A DNA stretch of 64,000 bases from Pandoraea bronchicola (GCF_902459805.1 NZ_CABPST010000003.1:186001-250000); one strand, 5' to 3'. Numbered from the stretch's first letter, positions 8,837 through 19,556 are shown. Notes: a model not told the origin generated them from the sequence alone. Program-made: numbers and translations.

Positions 8837-9346
8837 ATGGCGGAGAGCATCGAAGTCACATTGCGTCTCACAGCGGCGTTGATTCTTGGCGGCCTGGTCG
8901 GGCTCAATCGAAATCTGCATCACAAGTCGGTCGGCTTGCGAACGCTGGCGATCGTGTCGTTCGGCTCGGCGTTGTTCGTGCTGGCGGTCGTGCCGTTTCA
9001 CGGGTCGTCGCTGACCTATGACGAATCGTCGGTCAGCCGAGTGATACAGGGCATCGTTGCCGGCATCGGCTTTCTCGGTGCGGGTTGCATCATCCGTCCG
9101 AGTCACGGCGCGTCGGTGCATGGGTTCACCACGGCGGCAGCGTTATGGAGTACGACAGGGGTCGGCATTATTTGCGGTTTGGGCCGCTGGCATATCGCAC
9201 TCGTGGCGATGGTGCTGATGCTTATCGTGCTGGCGCTCGGCGGGCGCATCGAAGCGCTCGCACACCGCTGGCTGGGGCACGACGAGCCGCCGGCGCCTTC
9301 GTCTGACGGGGACGCGCCGGGGCCGCGTGAGCGCGACGGCAAGTAA
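8837..9346 (+). CDS. MgtC/SapB family membrane protein
   Basis: This 169-residue inner-membrane protein has four hydrophobic segments and the MgtC/SapB core: GGLVGLNR near the N-terminus, VGLRTLAIVSFGSALF, and GIGFLGAGCIIR followed by the conserved HGFTTAAALWSTTGVGI. The C-terminal tail after about residue 145 is polar and short, so it lacks the ACT-like domain of longer MgtC proteins. Some family members matter in magnesium limitation and intracellular survival; for this one the role is open. It follows dinB by 25 bases and may be co-transcribed with it. Confidence 0.88.
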   Translation: MAESIEVTLRLTAALILGGLVGLNRNLHHKSVGLRTLAIVSFGSALFVLAVVPFHGSSLTYDESSVSRVIQGIVAGIGFLGAGCIIRPSHGASVHGFTTAAALWSTTGVGIICGLGRWHIALVAMVLMLIVLALGGRIEALAHRWLGHDEPPAPSSDGDAPGPRERDGK

Positions 9347-9423
9347 CGTCCATCCAGCGTCTGCAGAAGATGCACATCGCCGCCTCCTCGTCCTGGAAGT
9401 CACGGGAATAACCCTGCGGATAC

Positions 9424-9450
9424 CGAAGAAAAATGCCCGCCGAAGCGGGC
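9424..9450 (-). terminator. Intrinsic terminator with TTCG loop
   Basis: Read on the minus strand, GCCCGC and GCGGGC pair around a TTCG tetraloop (9435-9450) and are followed by ATTTTTCTTC. It ends transcription coming from the 9599-10054 gene or the candidate RNA. Confidence 0.8.
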
Positions 9451-9598
9451 AAATGACGTTGTCGCAGTACCCCCAAAAGGACGTAAGAGGGCGATTTCAT
9501 TTTGGTCAGCGACGTGTCGCGCGCCAATCGGGGCTTGCCCGATTAGGGAAAGCACGTCAGGGGGACTACGTAGACCTGCCGCGCGATCAGGCGGACAC
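9424..9598 (-). ncRNA. Candidate structured RNA or 3' UTR-derived small RNA
   Basis: On the minus strand, downstream of the 9599-10054 gene, three nested pairings are visible: 9464-9474 with 9560-9569, 9511-9516 (GACGTG) with 9553-9558 (CACGTC), and the hairpin 9526-9532 (AATCGGG) with 9538-9544 (CCCGATT). The terminator at 9424-9450 follows on the same strand. I cannot match it to a known RNA family. It could be an independent small RNA or the structured tail of the lipoprotein messenger. Confidence 0.4.
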
Positions 9599-10054
9599 TC
9601 AGCGTATGGCGCGCAGTTCCGTGGCGCGCGCACGCGCGACCCGCAGGCCGTCGGTCTGAAGCGCGAGCGTGGCGGCATCGGCTTGCTGCGCGGCGTCGGT
9701 TGCTGAGGTGTACGTCACAATCGCAGCCTGCCGTTCACGGTGGAACCGCTCGGTGATCGGCGCGCACTCGGTGGCCGCTTCGTCCGCCAGACGGACGGGA
9801 TCGGGCACGAGATTGATATAGCGCGCGACGTGGCCGTAAAGGCACGTACGGTACTGGTCGGCGGCAGCGTCTGCGGCTGCCAGATGTCGCTCACGCAAGG
9901 TGGCGGCGTCGGGGGCGGCAGGACGCGTCGCCGCAGGCGCGGCGGTCGGTTTCGACGGGGTGGCGCAGCCAGTGACAAGCAGGGTGGCCGCGACGCAGAA
10001 CAGGGCCGGTACCGCAGTGCGGCCGCGGGTCAAATTCAGAAACTTCCGAGTCAT
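9599..10054 (-). CDS. Small putative lipoprotein
   Basis: This 151-residue protein has a lipoprotein signal peptide: basic start, hydrophobic stretch at residues 14-27 and lipobox LVTGC with the cysteine at residue 30. An Ala/Pro/Thr-rich linker (about 31-52) and an Ala-rich helical region follow. It contains two conserved-looking cysteines in YRTCLYGHVARY and ATECAPI that could form a disulfide in the periplasm. I recognise no domain. It is divergent from the photolyase gene. Confidence 0.7.
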   Translation of the reverse strand: MTRKFLNLTRGRTAVPALFCVAATLLVTGCATPSKPTAAPAATRPAAPDAATLRERHLAAADAAADQYRTCLYGHVARYINLVPDPVRLADEAATECAPITERFHRERQAAIVTYTSATDAAQQADAATLALQTDGLRVARARATELRAIR

Positions 10055-10165
10055 GAGGTAATCGACGCCGATGGCATAAAGTCTGCGATGTCGCTATGGT
10101 ACGGGATTTGACGCATTCGTCCCGAATCAACCGATAGCGGCGCGCAGGTGTCGCGCCAATCTGAC

Positions 10166-11665
10166 ATGAGCGAATTCCAAAAAGGGCTGGTATGGCTGCG
10201 GCGCGATCTGCGCTGCACGGACAACGCAACGCTGACGCAGGCGCTTACCACGTGCCGCGAGGTGTATGTCGCGTTCGTTTTCGATACGACGATTCTCGGG
10301 GATTTGCCGCCCGACGATCGCCGTGTCGCTTTCATTCACGACAGTGTTGCGGCGTTGGCGAGCACCCTCGAGGAGGCCGGGGGCGCACTGATCGTGCTTC
10401 ACGGGGATCCCGCCGCAGAGATTCCTTCGCTGGCGAAGTCGCTTGGCGTTCAGGCCGTCTTTGCCGGGCGAGACTACGAGCCTGCTGCCGTAGCGCGTGA
10501 TCGCTCGGTGGCGCGCTCGCTTAACGAGCTCGACATCGTATTCGAGACCGTCAAGGATCAGGTGATCTTCGAGGCCAGCGAGATTCTCACGGCGCAGGGC
10601 GAGCCTTACAGCGTGTTCACGCCCTACCAGCGGGCATGGTTGAAGCAGGTGCGGCCCGTCGATCTGGCGCCTCACGGGCGTGAGCGTGACCTGCAACATC
10701 TGGCCGCGCCACCGAATGGCACTGGGGCATTTCCCTCGCTCGCCTCATTGGGTTTCGACGTGCCGGAAGCCCGCCGGATTGCGATCTCGGCCGGAGAGTC
10801 CGGTGCTCGCCAATTGCTGGACGATTTTTTGCCGCGAATGGCGCATTACCACGAGCGACGCGACTACCCTGCGGTGCGCGGGCCAAGCTATCTGTCGGTG
10901 CATCTGCGTTTCGGCACGATCTCGATCCGCACGCTGGCCCGCGAAGCTCACGCGGCCATGCTGCGGGGCGGCGACGCCGGCAGCGGCGCCCAGACGTGGC
11001 TCAGCGAACTGATCTGGCGCGAGTTCTATTTCATGATCCTGCATCATCATCCGGCCGTGGTCGGCAAGGCATTCAAGCCGGCGTACGACGCCATCGAATG
11101 GGCCTCGGGCAAAGACGCCGACGCGAATTTTCAAGCCTGGTGCGAGGGGCGTACGGGGTATCCGTTGGTCGATGCGGCCATGCGGCAGATCAACCAGACG
11201 GGCTACATGCACAACCGTCTTCGCATGGTCACGGCGAGCTTTCTCGTCAAGGATCTGGGCATTGATTGGCGACGGGGAGAGGCGTACTTTGCGCGGGCCC
11301 TCAACGATTTCGATCTGGCGGCGAACAACGGTGGCTGGCAATGGGCCGCGTCCACCGGGTGCGATGCGCAGCCGTATTTCCGTATTTTCAATCCGGTGAC
11401 GCAGTCGGAGAAGTTCGACCCGCAGGGGCGCTTCATCCGGAAGTATGTGCCGGAGCTGGCCAATTTACCCGATAAGGCCCTGCACGCGCCTTGGCGAGCC
11501 GATGCTCAGGTGCTGCTCGACGCCAAAGTGACGCTGGGACACGACTATCCGCAGCCGCTAGTTGCCCACGATGTGGCACGTAACGAGACGCTCGCGCGAT
11601 ACGCCGTCGTGAAGACGCCGGCCGTCTCCGGTCAGCGTGGCGAAGACGGGAACGCTGCCGGATGA
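10166..11665 (+). CDS. phrB: Deoxyribodipyrimidine photo-lyase (class I)
   Basis: This 499-residue flavoenzyme uses blue light to split cyclobutane pyrimidine dimers. The N-terminal antenna domain begins GLVWLRRDLRCTDN. The C-terminal FAD domain contains WREFYFMILHHHP, WCEGRTGYPLVDAAMRQ, MHNRLRMVTASFLVKDLGIDWRRGE and NDFDLAANNGGWQW, all typical of class I CPD photolyases. The ATG at 10166 fits the family start; a GTG 18 bases earlier is possible. The ribosome site is weak. The stop codon is followed by the candidate structured RNA. Confidence 0.95.
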   Translation: MSEFQKGLVWLRRDLRCTDNATLTQALTTCREVYVAFVFDTTILGDLPPDDRRVAFIHDSVAALASTLEEAGGALIVLHGDPAAEIPSLAKSLGVQAVFAGRDYEPAAVARDRSVARSLNELDIVFETVKDQVIFEASEILTAQGEPYSVFTPYQRAWLKQVRPVDLAPHGRERDLQHLAAPPNGTGAFPSLASLGFDVPEARRIAISAGESGARQLLDDFLPRMAHYHERRDYPAVRGPSYLSVHLRFGTISIRTLAREAHAAMLRGGDAGSGAQTWLSELIWREFYFMILHHHPAVVGKAFKPAYDAIEWASGKDADANFQAWCEGRTGYPLVDAAMRQINQTGYMHNRLRMVTASFLVKDLGIDWRRGEAYFARALNDFDLAANNGGWQWAASTGCDAQPYFRIFNPVTQSEKFDPQGRFIRKYVPELANLPDKALHAPWRADAQVLLDAKVTLGHDYPQPLVAHDVARNETLARYAVVKTPAVSGQRGEDGNAAG

Positions 11666-11683
11666 AAGATCGGTGTATACCCC

Positions 11684-11948
11684 GGTCAACTTTTTTCACG
11701 TTTGACCGTTGATACGGGTAAGGCACACCAGAGGGCCTGGGCTTCGGTAGCGGTTCGCAACGTCGGGGGGCGTTAGCGGGCGTCAGGGAGGAAGCAGTAC
11801 AAGAACGAGAAGTGCTCGGCAACGAGCGAGGGCAGGCCAAAACCACACGGAGAAGCTGAAAAATCCTTGGCCGCACAGACGGCAGCTTCACCACACGGGG
11901 TTAGCGATGAGCGAGTGCCCGGAGCGTCAGCGTTCCGGGCATTTTTTT
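11684..11948 (+). ncRNA. Candidate structured RNA between photolyase gene and terminator
   Basis: No convincing protein lies here. The plus strand shows many helices: GGCCTG (11734-11739) with CAGGCC (11833-11838); AACGTC/GGCGTT (11759-11774); GCTCG-GCAA-CGAGC (11814-11827), a GNRA-capped hairpin; and GAAGCTG (11852-11858) with CAGCTTC (11883-11889). A strong terminator closes it. An inverted repeat GGTCAA/TTGACC (11684-11707) lies at its start. I found no convincing promoter and could not match it to SRP, 6S, tmRNA or RNase P RNA, so it could also be the 3' UTR of the photolyase messenger. Confidence 0.45.
11917..11948 (+). terminator. Strong intrinsic terminator
   Basis: A 10-bp stem (GCCCGGAGCG with CGTTCCGGGC, one G-T pair) around a TCAG loop is followed by ATTTTTTT. 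It ends plus-strand transcription from the photolyase or candidate RNA. The T-run overlaps the last codons of the convergent urea transporter gene. Confidence 0.92.
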
Positions 11949-12894
11949 ATGGGGAATCGTGCTGCCGGCCTTGAGCGGTTGCGCCTAGTACGACCCAGAC
12001 CGCCAGATTGAACGGCAGCGTGAAGTACGGCCAGCCCAGCGAACCGAGCGCTTGACCGAGGGCGATGCAGATGACGCTGGCCAGAACGGCACCGGCGAAG
12101 CACAGGGCAGGGCGGCGCGCGAATACGCCCAATCCCAATGCTGCAAGAAATGCATTGACGCCAATACCGCCGGCTTGCCCTGCCATCGCAGGCCATACCG
12201 TCGCCAGGGCGGTGAGGCACAACCATACCGCGATACCTGCTGCCAGTGCCCACAACGTGGCGCGCGCATTCCAGAGCGCGAGCACGTACCAGGTGAGCAG
12301 GCCCAGTACCAGTGGGGTCACGAAGATGACTTGCCCCACCGAGCAGAAGACGAAACCGGGTGTGCCCGCGTCGCATGCGAGCGCCCCGGCGCGCGGTGAC
12401 AACGTGAGCCAGGGCTGCGCGGCCAAGGTGAGCGCCATGACACCCACGAACGGGCCTGTCAGGGCCGGGAGCCTGTAGCGCGTGAGTATGGCCGTCGCGA
12501 AGACGGTCAGGCAGACACCCACCGCCAGCCACGCGAGGAGTGCGATATCGGGTTGCCACAGGGCACCGAACGCAAGGCCGGTCAACGCGGCGTTATACCC
12601 TGATAACCCGCTGCGCCGTTGGTCGCGCGGCAGCCGCAGCACGATCGACAGACAAGACGCCGCCACGCTGGCGGCCAGCCCCAAAATCGCCGCAGGCAAG
12701 TCGGCGAGGGCTAGCACGGCGAGCAGCAGCACGCCGATGCCTGCCGACGGGATGAAGTAGATCTGTGCGAAGTTTGCGGCTGCGCCGTGAAGCTCGTCGA
12801 TCACCCGGCTGCGCGCATTCGAAGCGTGCTGCGGAGCCTGTGATGCGGGTACCGCGATTGATGCCGGCAGGGGCGAGGAACGAGGCATTGGCAT
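11947..12894 (-). CDS. Urea transporter (UT family)
   Basis: This 315-residue channel-like membrane protein carries the internally duplicated urea transporter pattern: SGYNAALTGLAFGAL in the first half and GIGVNAFLAALGLGVF plus TLPFNLAVW in the second. About ten hydrophobic segments follow a polar N-terminal tail of 40 residues. The family lets urea cross the inner membrane passively. No urease or amidase genes are nearby, so the source or fate of urea must be encoded elsewhere. The start was taken at the ATG ending at 12894; another ATG two codons in is equally possible. Confidence 0.85.
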   Translation of the reverse strand: MPMPRSSPLPASIAVPASQAPQHASNARSRVIDELHGAAANFAQIYFIPSAGIGVLLLAVLALADLPAAILGLAASVAASCLSIVLRLPRDQRRSGLSGYNAALTGLAFGALWQPDIALLAWLAVGVCLTVFATAILTRYRLPALTGPFVGVMALTLAAQPWLTLSPRAGALACDAGTPGFVFCSVGQVIFVTPLVLGLLTWYVLALWNARATLWALAAGIAVWLCLTALATVWPAMAGQAGGIGVNAFLAALGLGVFARRPALCFAGAVLASVICIALGQALGSLGWPYFTLPFNLAVWVVLGATAQGRQHDSP

Positions 12895-13086
12895 GGACAG
12901 ACAGCAGCGACTCGGGTGAATTTGGCAGTGGATTCGCGACGTGAGGGTGCCTCAATGGACCTGAACAGCCCATACGGCACGGGAGCGATGGGCGCGAGCT
13001 TACGCCGAACCGGCGTGTCCGGGCGGCTCGGCTCGTTATAGTCGGTATTTGGTCTGAAGCCGTCGCTTCCGGCGGGTCTGGAAAAG

Positions 13087-13113
13087 CAAAACCCGCGCAC
13101 GAAGGCGCGGGTT
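13087..13113 (-). terminator. glnS intrinsic terminator
   Basis: On the minus strand AACCCGCGC pairs with GCGCGGGTT (13090-13113) and is followed by TTGCTTTTCC. It lies about 30 bases after the glnS stop codon. Confidence 0.8.
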
Positions 13114-13141
13114 CTGTTCGGCGATGATGGCGATGGGACGA

Positions 13142-14860
13142 TTACTTGCCGCCGCCCTTGGCCGGCTTGACTGCCCAGCTATCCTTGAGCGACACGCTGC
13201 GGTTGAACACCGGCTTGCCCGGTGTCGAATCGTAGCGATCGGCGACGAAGTAGCCATGACGCTCGAACTGCACGCGTTCTTCCGGTGCGATGTTCATCAG
13301 ACCCGGTTCGACAAAGGCTTGCGTGACACGCTTGGCATTCGGATTGATGGCGTCGAGGAAGTTCTTGTCGCCGGCGTCCGGATTCGGATCGAGGAACAGG
13401 CGGTCGTAGATGCGCACCTCGGCGGCGATGGCATGCAGCGCACTCACCCAGTGGATATTGCCCTTGACCTTGTAATTGTCCGCGCCCGGCGTGCCCGAAC
13501 GGCTGTCTTCGAAGTAGTTGCAATGCACGGCAGTGACGTTGCCTTCGGCATCGGTATCGAAGCCCGTGCACTCCACCACGTAACCATAGCGCAGACGCAC
13601 CTTGTTGCCCGGGAACAGACGGAAGAAGCCCTTCACCGGCTCGGCCTGGAAATCTTCGCGCTCGATCCACAGCTCACGCGAGATCGGGAACGTGCGCATG
13701 CCACGCTCGGGGAAGTGCGGATGCACGGGGGCCTGACAGTCTTCTTGCTTGCCTTCCGGGTAGTTGTCGATGATGAGCTTGAGCGGATCGAGCACTGCCG
13801 TCGCGCGGGGCGCCTTCGGGTCGAGATCGTCGCGCAGGGCTTGCTCGAGAATGCTCATGTCGATCCACGACGCCGACTTCGCGACACCGATGCGATCGCA
13901 GAACAATTGCAGGCTTTCCGGCGAGAAGCCCCGGCGGCGCAAACCGACGAGCGTGGGCATGCGCGGATCGTCCCATCCGTCGACATGCTTTTCGTCGATC
14001 AACTGGCGCAGCTTGCGCTTGCTGGTGATGGCGTAAGTCAGTTGCAGACGCGCAAACTCAATCTGTTGCGGCATCGGACGCGTGAACATGCCCGCATCGG
14101 CCAGCTCGCCCAGCACCCAGTCGTAGAACGGACGCTGATCTTCGAACTCCAGCGTGCACAGGCTGTGCGTGATGTTCTCGATAGCGTCTTCGAGCGGGTG
14201 CGCGTAGGTGTACATCGGGTAGAGGCACCAGGCGTCACCCGTACGATGGTGATGTGCGTGACGGATACGGTAGATGGCCGGGTCGCGCAGGTTGATGTTC
14301 GGCGAGGACATGTCGATCTTGGCGCGCAGCACGTGCGTGCCGTCGGCGAACTCGCCCGCGCGCATGCGACGGAACAGATCGAGGTTCTCGTCGACCGAGC
14401 GGTTCCGGAACGGCGAATCCTTGCCCGGCTCGGTGAGCGTGCCACGGTTCGCGCGCATGTCGTCGGCGCTTTGGCTGTCGACGTACGCCTTGCCGCGCTG
14501 GATCAGGATCTCGGCGCCCTGATAGAGCTGTTCGAAGTAGTCGCTCGCGAAGTAGAGGTGTTCCTTCTGCGGTGTCTCGTAGCTGAAACCGAGCCACTTG
14601 ACCATTTCAATGATCGAGTCGACGTATTCGGTGTCTTCCTTCTCGGGGTTGGTGTCGTCGAAGCGCAGATGGCACACGCCATCGTAGTCGCGCGCTATGC
14701 CGAAGTTCACGCAGATGGCCTTCGCGTGACCGACGTGCAGATAGCCGTTCGGCTCCGGCGGGAAGCGCGTTTCGACGCGCTGGCCCCATTTGCCCGAGCG
14801 ATTGTCTTCGTCAATGATGTTGCGGATGAAGTTGGATGCCGCGTTCAGCTCTGTGCTCAT
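13142..14860 (-). CDS. glnS: Glutaminyl-tRNA synthetase
   Basis: This 572-residue class I aminoacyl-tRNA synthetase charges tRNA(Gln). It shows the HIGH-type motif in PPEPNGYLHVGHAKA, LRFDDTNPEKED, and the KMSKS equivalent TSKRKL, with the beta-barrel anticodon-binding domains behind it. The frame is open a further 38 codons upstream, but MSTELNAASNFIRNII is the family N-terminus, so the ATG ending at 14860 is the start. A TAGAAT -10-like hexamer lies about 30 bases before it. It is a single-gene unit with its own terminator. Confidence 0.96.
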   Translation of the reverse strand: MSTELNAASNFIRNIIDEDNRSGKWGQRVETRFPPEPNGYLHVGHAKAICVNFGIARDYDGVCHLRFDDTNPEKEDTEYVDSIIEMVKWLGFSYETPQKEHLYFASDYFEQLYQGAEILIQRGKAYVDSQSADDMRANRGTLTEPGKDSPFRNRSVDENLDLFRRMRAGEFADGTHVLRAKIDMSSPNINLRDPAIYRIRHAHHHRTGDAWCLYPMYTYAHPLEDAIENITHSLCTLEFEDQRPFYDWVLGELADAGMFTRPMPQQIEFARLQLTYAITSKRKLRQLIDEKHVDGWDDPRMPTLVGLRRRGFSPESLQLFCDRIGVAKSASWIDMSILEQALRDDLDPKAPRATAVLDPLKLIIDNYPEGKQEDCQAPVHPHFPERGMRTFPISRELWIEREDFQAEPVKGFFRLFPGNKVRLRYGYVVECTGFDTDAEGNVTAVHCNYFEDSRSGTPGADNYKVKGNIHWVSALHAIAAEVRIYDRLFLDPNPDAGDKNFLDAINPNAKRVTQAFVEPGLMNIAPEERVQFERHGYFVADRYDSTPGKPVFNRSVSLKDSWAVKPAKGGGK

Positions 14861-15079
14861 GCCTGTCCAGTGTTCGGAGTTTGGCGAATATTCTACCGTA
14901 CCGCATTGCACCACGGGCGAGCGTTCGCGCGGCAACCCGGCGTCTGGGGGCTGCGGCGAGGCAGGAATCGCCAAGAGGTTTGGGTCGGGACGTGGGGCTG
15001 GCGCGACCGGACGGGAGCGGTCTGGGGCGCAGAGGGGGCGGCCGGTGCCTCGCGGACGCGCAACACCGGCGCGTGGCGT

Positions 15080-15277
15080 TTACATGTTCGGTACCTGGAC
15101 CGCGGAGCGTTGTCCCGGCCAGTTGGCATAGGAGAGCAGCCACAGAGAAATGATGTTCACGACCGGGATAAAGGCCAGTATCGTGAACCATGGCGACAGG
15201 CCGAGCCGGGTCAGAATGCGCCAGACGGGAACCCCAACGAGCACGATAGCGACGAGCAAGCCAATAAGACTGGACAT
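15080..15277 (-). CDS. Small two-helix membrane protein
   Basis: This 65-residue protein has two hydrophobic helices (about residues 3-18 and 26-47: LIGLLVAIVLVGVPVW, and SPWFTILAFIPVVNIISLWLL) and a short polar tail. The ATG ending at 15277 has GGGAGA a few bases upstream; the frame extends further but without a better start. It resembles the short membrane proteins with an FIPVVNI pattern that are common in proteobacteria. Its function is unknown. Confidence 0.65.
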   Translation of the reverse strand: MSSLIGLLVAIVLVGVPVWRILTRLGLSPWFTILAFIPVVNIISLWLLSYANWPGQRSAVQVPNM

Positions 15278-15424
15278 ACGATATCTCCCGAAAGTCCCGC
15301 CGGCGGCGGGCCGTGACGCCAAGTATATAGTGCCGGCCCGCCGTCGCAGCGCCCGGATTGTTCTATCCTGAAAAGACTGCCGGTGCTGCCGGCGGCCTGT
15401 GAGTAACCCTCAAGGGAGGACATC

Positions 15425-15940
15425 ATGGAACTGCACCTCCACTCGCATCGCTACACGCACCGCTCGCCCGACTGGGTGGCCGCCGCCGTCGCCGGCTTTG
15501 TCGCCTGCGCGTTCTTCTCTGCGGTGGAAATGCTCATGGTGCTGCTGGTCTCAGGCCAGAGCCCGTGGGTGCCACCCCGGATGGTCGCTGCCATCGTGCT
15601 GGGGCCGGGCATTGTGTCGCAGCCTGCCACGTTCGACCTTTCCATCGTTGCCATGGCACTCATGGTCCATGCGGCCATCGGCGTCGTGCTGGGCGTGGTG
15701 CTCGGCGCCATCATCGCGCCCTTCCGGCTTGACTCTGACGTGGTCACGGTGTCGGTCGCGGGCGCGGTCTTCGGACTGGTCGTATACGCCGTCAATTTCT
15801 ACGTGATGACACAGTTGTTCCCGTGGTTCATCGAGTCGCGTGGCTGGACGATGCTGGCCGGGCACGTGATCTTCGGCGCGTTCGCGGGCTATATGTACTG
15901 GGTGCTGGCCCAAATTGACGAGCGTACGGCGACGTCCTAG
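15425..15940 (+). CDS. Conserved multi-pass membrane protein of unknown function
   Basis: The 171-residue product has four or five hydrophobic segments (about 17-43, 53-63, 73-100, 108-131 and 144-162) and a His-rich cytoplasmic N-terminus (HLHSHRYTHR). A very good ribosome site, GGGAGGA, lies 6 bases before the ATG. I do not recognise a family with a known activity. The glycine-rich central helices (HAAIGVVLGVVLGAIIAPF) suggest tightly packed helices. It stands alone between convergent and intergenic DNA. Confidence 0.7.
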   Translation: MELHLHSHRYTHRSPDWVAAAVAGFVACAFFSAVEMLMVLLVSGQSPWVPPRMVAAIVLGPGIVSQPATFDLSIVAMALMVHAAIGVVLGVVLGAIIAPFRLDSDVVTVSVAGAVFGLVVYAVNFYVMTQLFPWFIESRGWTMLAGHVIFGAFAGYMYWVLAQIDERTATS

Positions 15941-16496
15941 CCATCGTTTTCGGCGGGGCTGCTTTGGTGCATGTGCAGCATTTTTCTGTTATCATTCGCC
16001 AACTGCACTCGTTTTTCCGTCATTTTCGGAATCAATAGGGTGCAGTCATCCGTGGCATGAATTGCCGGGCAGGTTCAGACCCCGTCCGGAGATAGCCAGC
16101 GTGTGGCACGATTATCACTACACATGTGCCGCGCAACCGTGCTATCGCATGTCACCCTGAATGATTGGCGCGATTCCACGTGACCAACGTTCTTGCCGCC
16201 GCCCCCGACCGGGCGGCAGTGCATCGTTCCCCGAAACAGGAAGTCGTACACAGAACGCCCCCATTGCGCCTTACGTTGCGCATTGACGGTGTGCATGAGG
16301 TCTTGCGCCGCATGCAGCGTTCAGCAGTGTCGTCTGTCTCGTGTCAGTCACGCGAATGTCGCGTGTTTGTCACATTGGACAGATAGGCTGCGTGCACTTC
16401 ACGGAAACATTTGTGCAAATCTGCACTCTCATCACCGTAAGCCGATTCGAGAGGGATAGTTATTAGTCAAATTTTATGCAGTAAGAAGGATACAAA
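15941..16496. other. 556-base intergenic region with several dyads
   Basis: No gene can be supported here. A weak terminator-like hairpin (GCTGC 15958-15962, GCAGC 15975-15979, then ATTTTTC) follows the upstream gene. Paired segments ACTGCAC and GTGCAGT (around 16001-16050) enclose a smaller TTCCG/CGGAA hairpin. A perfect dyad CACGCGA-ATG-TCGCGTG sits at 16349-16365, and a palindrome ATTTGTGCAAAT at 16409-16420. The AT-rich end (16459-16496) holds the ribosome site of the next gene. The length and symmetry suggest a long regulated leader, but the function is not determined. Confidence 0.4.
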
Positions 16497-16730
16497 ATGA
16501 AAACATCGCAATACCAGGAATTCCAGTACAGCGTTCGTGCAGTGGAGCGTGACAACGCCCGTTGGGACGCGTTCTACGAGATTCATCGCCCGACCAACCA
16601 AGGGATGGAAAAAGTGGGTGCCTACCAGGTTCAGAGCGCCTACGGCTTTGCTACGCAAGGCTATGCCCTGGATGACGCCGAGCGCAATGCCCGTGCCGAC
16701 ATCGAGCAGGGCATCGTCTACTACCAGTAA
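16497..16730 (+). CDS. Conserved hypothetical protein (77 aa)
   Basis: This small soluble protein is rich in aromatic and charged residues (VERDNARWDAFYEIHRPTNQGMEKVGAYQVQSAYGF), without a signal peptide or membrane segment. The ribosome site AAGAAGGA (16483-16490) is well placed. The AT-rich upstream sequence and 556-base leader differ from its neighbours, which hints at separate, possibly high or conditional, expression. I know no function for it. Confidence 0.7.
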   Translation: MKTSQYQEFQYSVRAVERDNARWDAFYEIHRPTNQGMEKVGAYQVQSAYGFATQGYALDDAERNARADIEQGIVYYQ

Positions 16731-16832
16731 GTCTGATTCCCCCAGTTCATTCCCTGTGCGCGATGCTGGCATCGTCGCGTTGCGACGGTGCTATAGTCCC
16801 GCCTTTCGCAACGCGAGGCTGGAGAGTCGGGA

Positions 16833-17300
16833 ATGGAATGGATGTGCAAGTCGTTCGATGCGTTGGGCAGCCCTCTGCTTTACCGTATTCTGGCGGCGCG
16901 AAATGCCGTGTTCGTGGTCGAGCAACAGTGCCCCTATCAGGACATCGACGGACGCGATCCCCATAGCCTGCATCTCGTCGCGCAAGTGCGCGATGCGTCG
17001 GATCAGCCACAGATTGCTGCGTATTTGCGCCTGCTGCCGCCGGGACTTGCCTACGACGAAGCGTCGATTGGCCGTGTGATTACGGCGTCGTCGCATCGCG
17101 GTACCGGACTCGGGCGCGAGTTGCTGGCCCGGGCGGTTGCCATTGCCGAGGTGCAATGGCCGTCGGCTGCACTGCGCATCGGGGCTCAAGCGCATCTCGA
17201 AGCGTTTTATGGCGCGTTCGGGTTCGTTAAGGCCAGCGAGCCGTATGACGAAGACGGCATCTTGCATATCGAAATGCTGCGAGCGCCCGCAGCGCAATGA
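16833..17300 (+). CDS. elaA: ElaA-type GNAT N-acetyltransferase
   Basis: This 155-residue protein has the ElaA pattern: LYRILAARNAVFVVEQQCPYQDIDGRD near the start, then the acetyl-CoA binding segment VITASSHRGTGLGRELLARAV (Q/RxxGxG/A type) and AQAHLEAFYGAFGFVKASEPYDEDGI at the end. The GNAT fold transfers an acetyl group from acetyl-CoA to an amine; the natural substrate of ElaA is not established. GGAGAG lies upstream of the ATG. It precedes the uup gene by 85 bases. Confidence 0.9.
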   Translation: MEWMCKSFDALGSPLLYRILAARNAVFVVEQQCPYQDIDGRDPHSLHLVAQVRDASDQPQIAAYLRLLPPGLAYDEASIGRVITASSHRGTGLGRELLARAVAIAEVQWPSAALRIGAQAHLEAFYGAFGFVKASEPYDEDGILHIEMLRAPAAQ

Positions 17301-17385
17301 CAGTGCCATAGCAGTGCAATATCGGCCGGGCTTTCGTGCCCGGCACTACAATACCTCCCATCGCAGTTCTCCCGTTTCCCGACTC

Positions 17386-19317
<1,932 letters not shown>

Positions 19318-19556
19318 GTGCCGGCGCAACGGCGCGCGGCTTGATGTCCGGCCGCATTGTTGGGGCCGGCGGGGGCTGTCATTCGATCGCGTCGCGAGTG
19401 ACAGTACAATAGGCCGCAATTCATCAGGCGCGGCTCACCCCCGGACCACCCATGCCGGGCATTGGGCGCGCTCAGAGTGCCCATTATGTGGGCGCCGCAA
19501 CTCAAGTCGTTGATCCGGCGTCACTTTTGTCATGTGTTAATGGGTTTTCCCCGTGG

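Noticed and set aside
11700-11900. SRP RNA suggested by GGAGGAAGCAG
   Set aside because: The conserved GGAA tetraloop context of SRP domain IV is missing and the helices do not fit the SRP hairpin.
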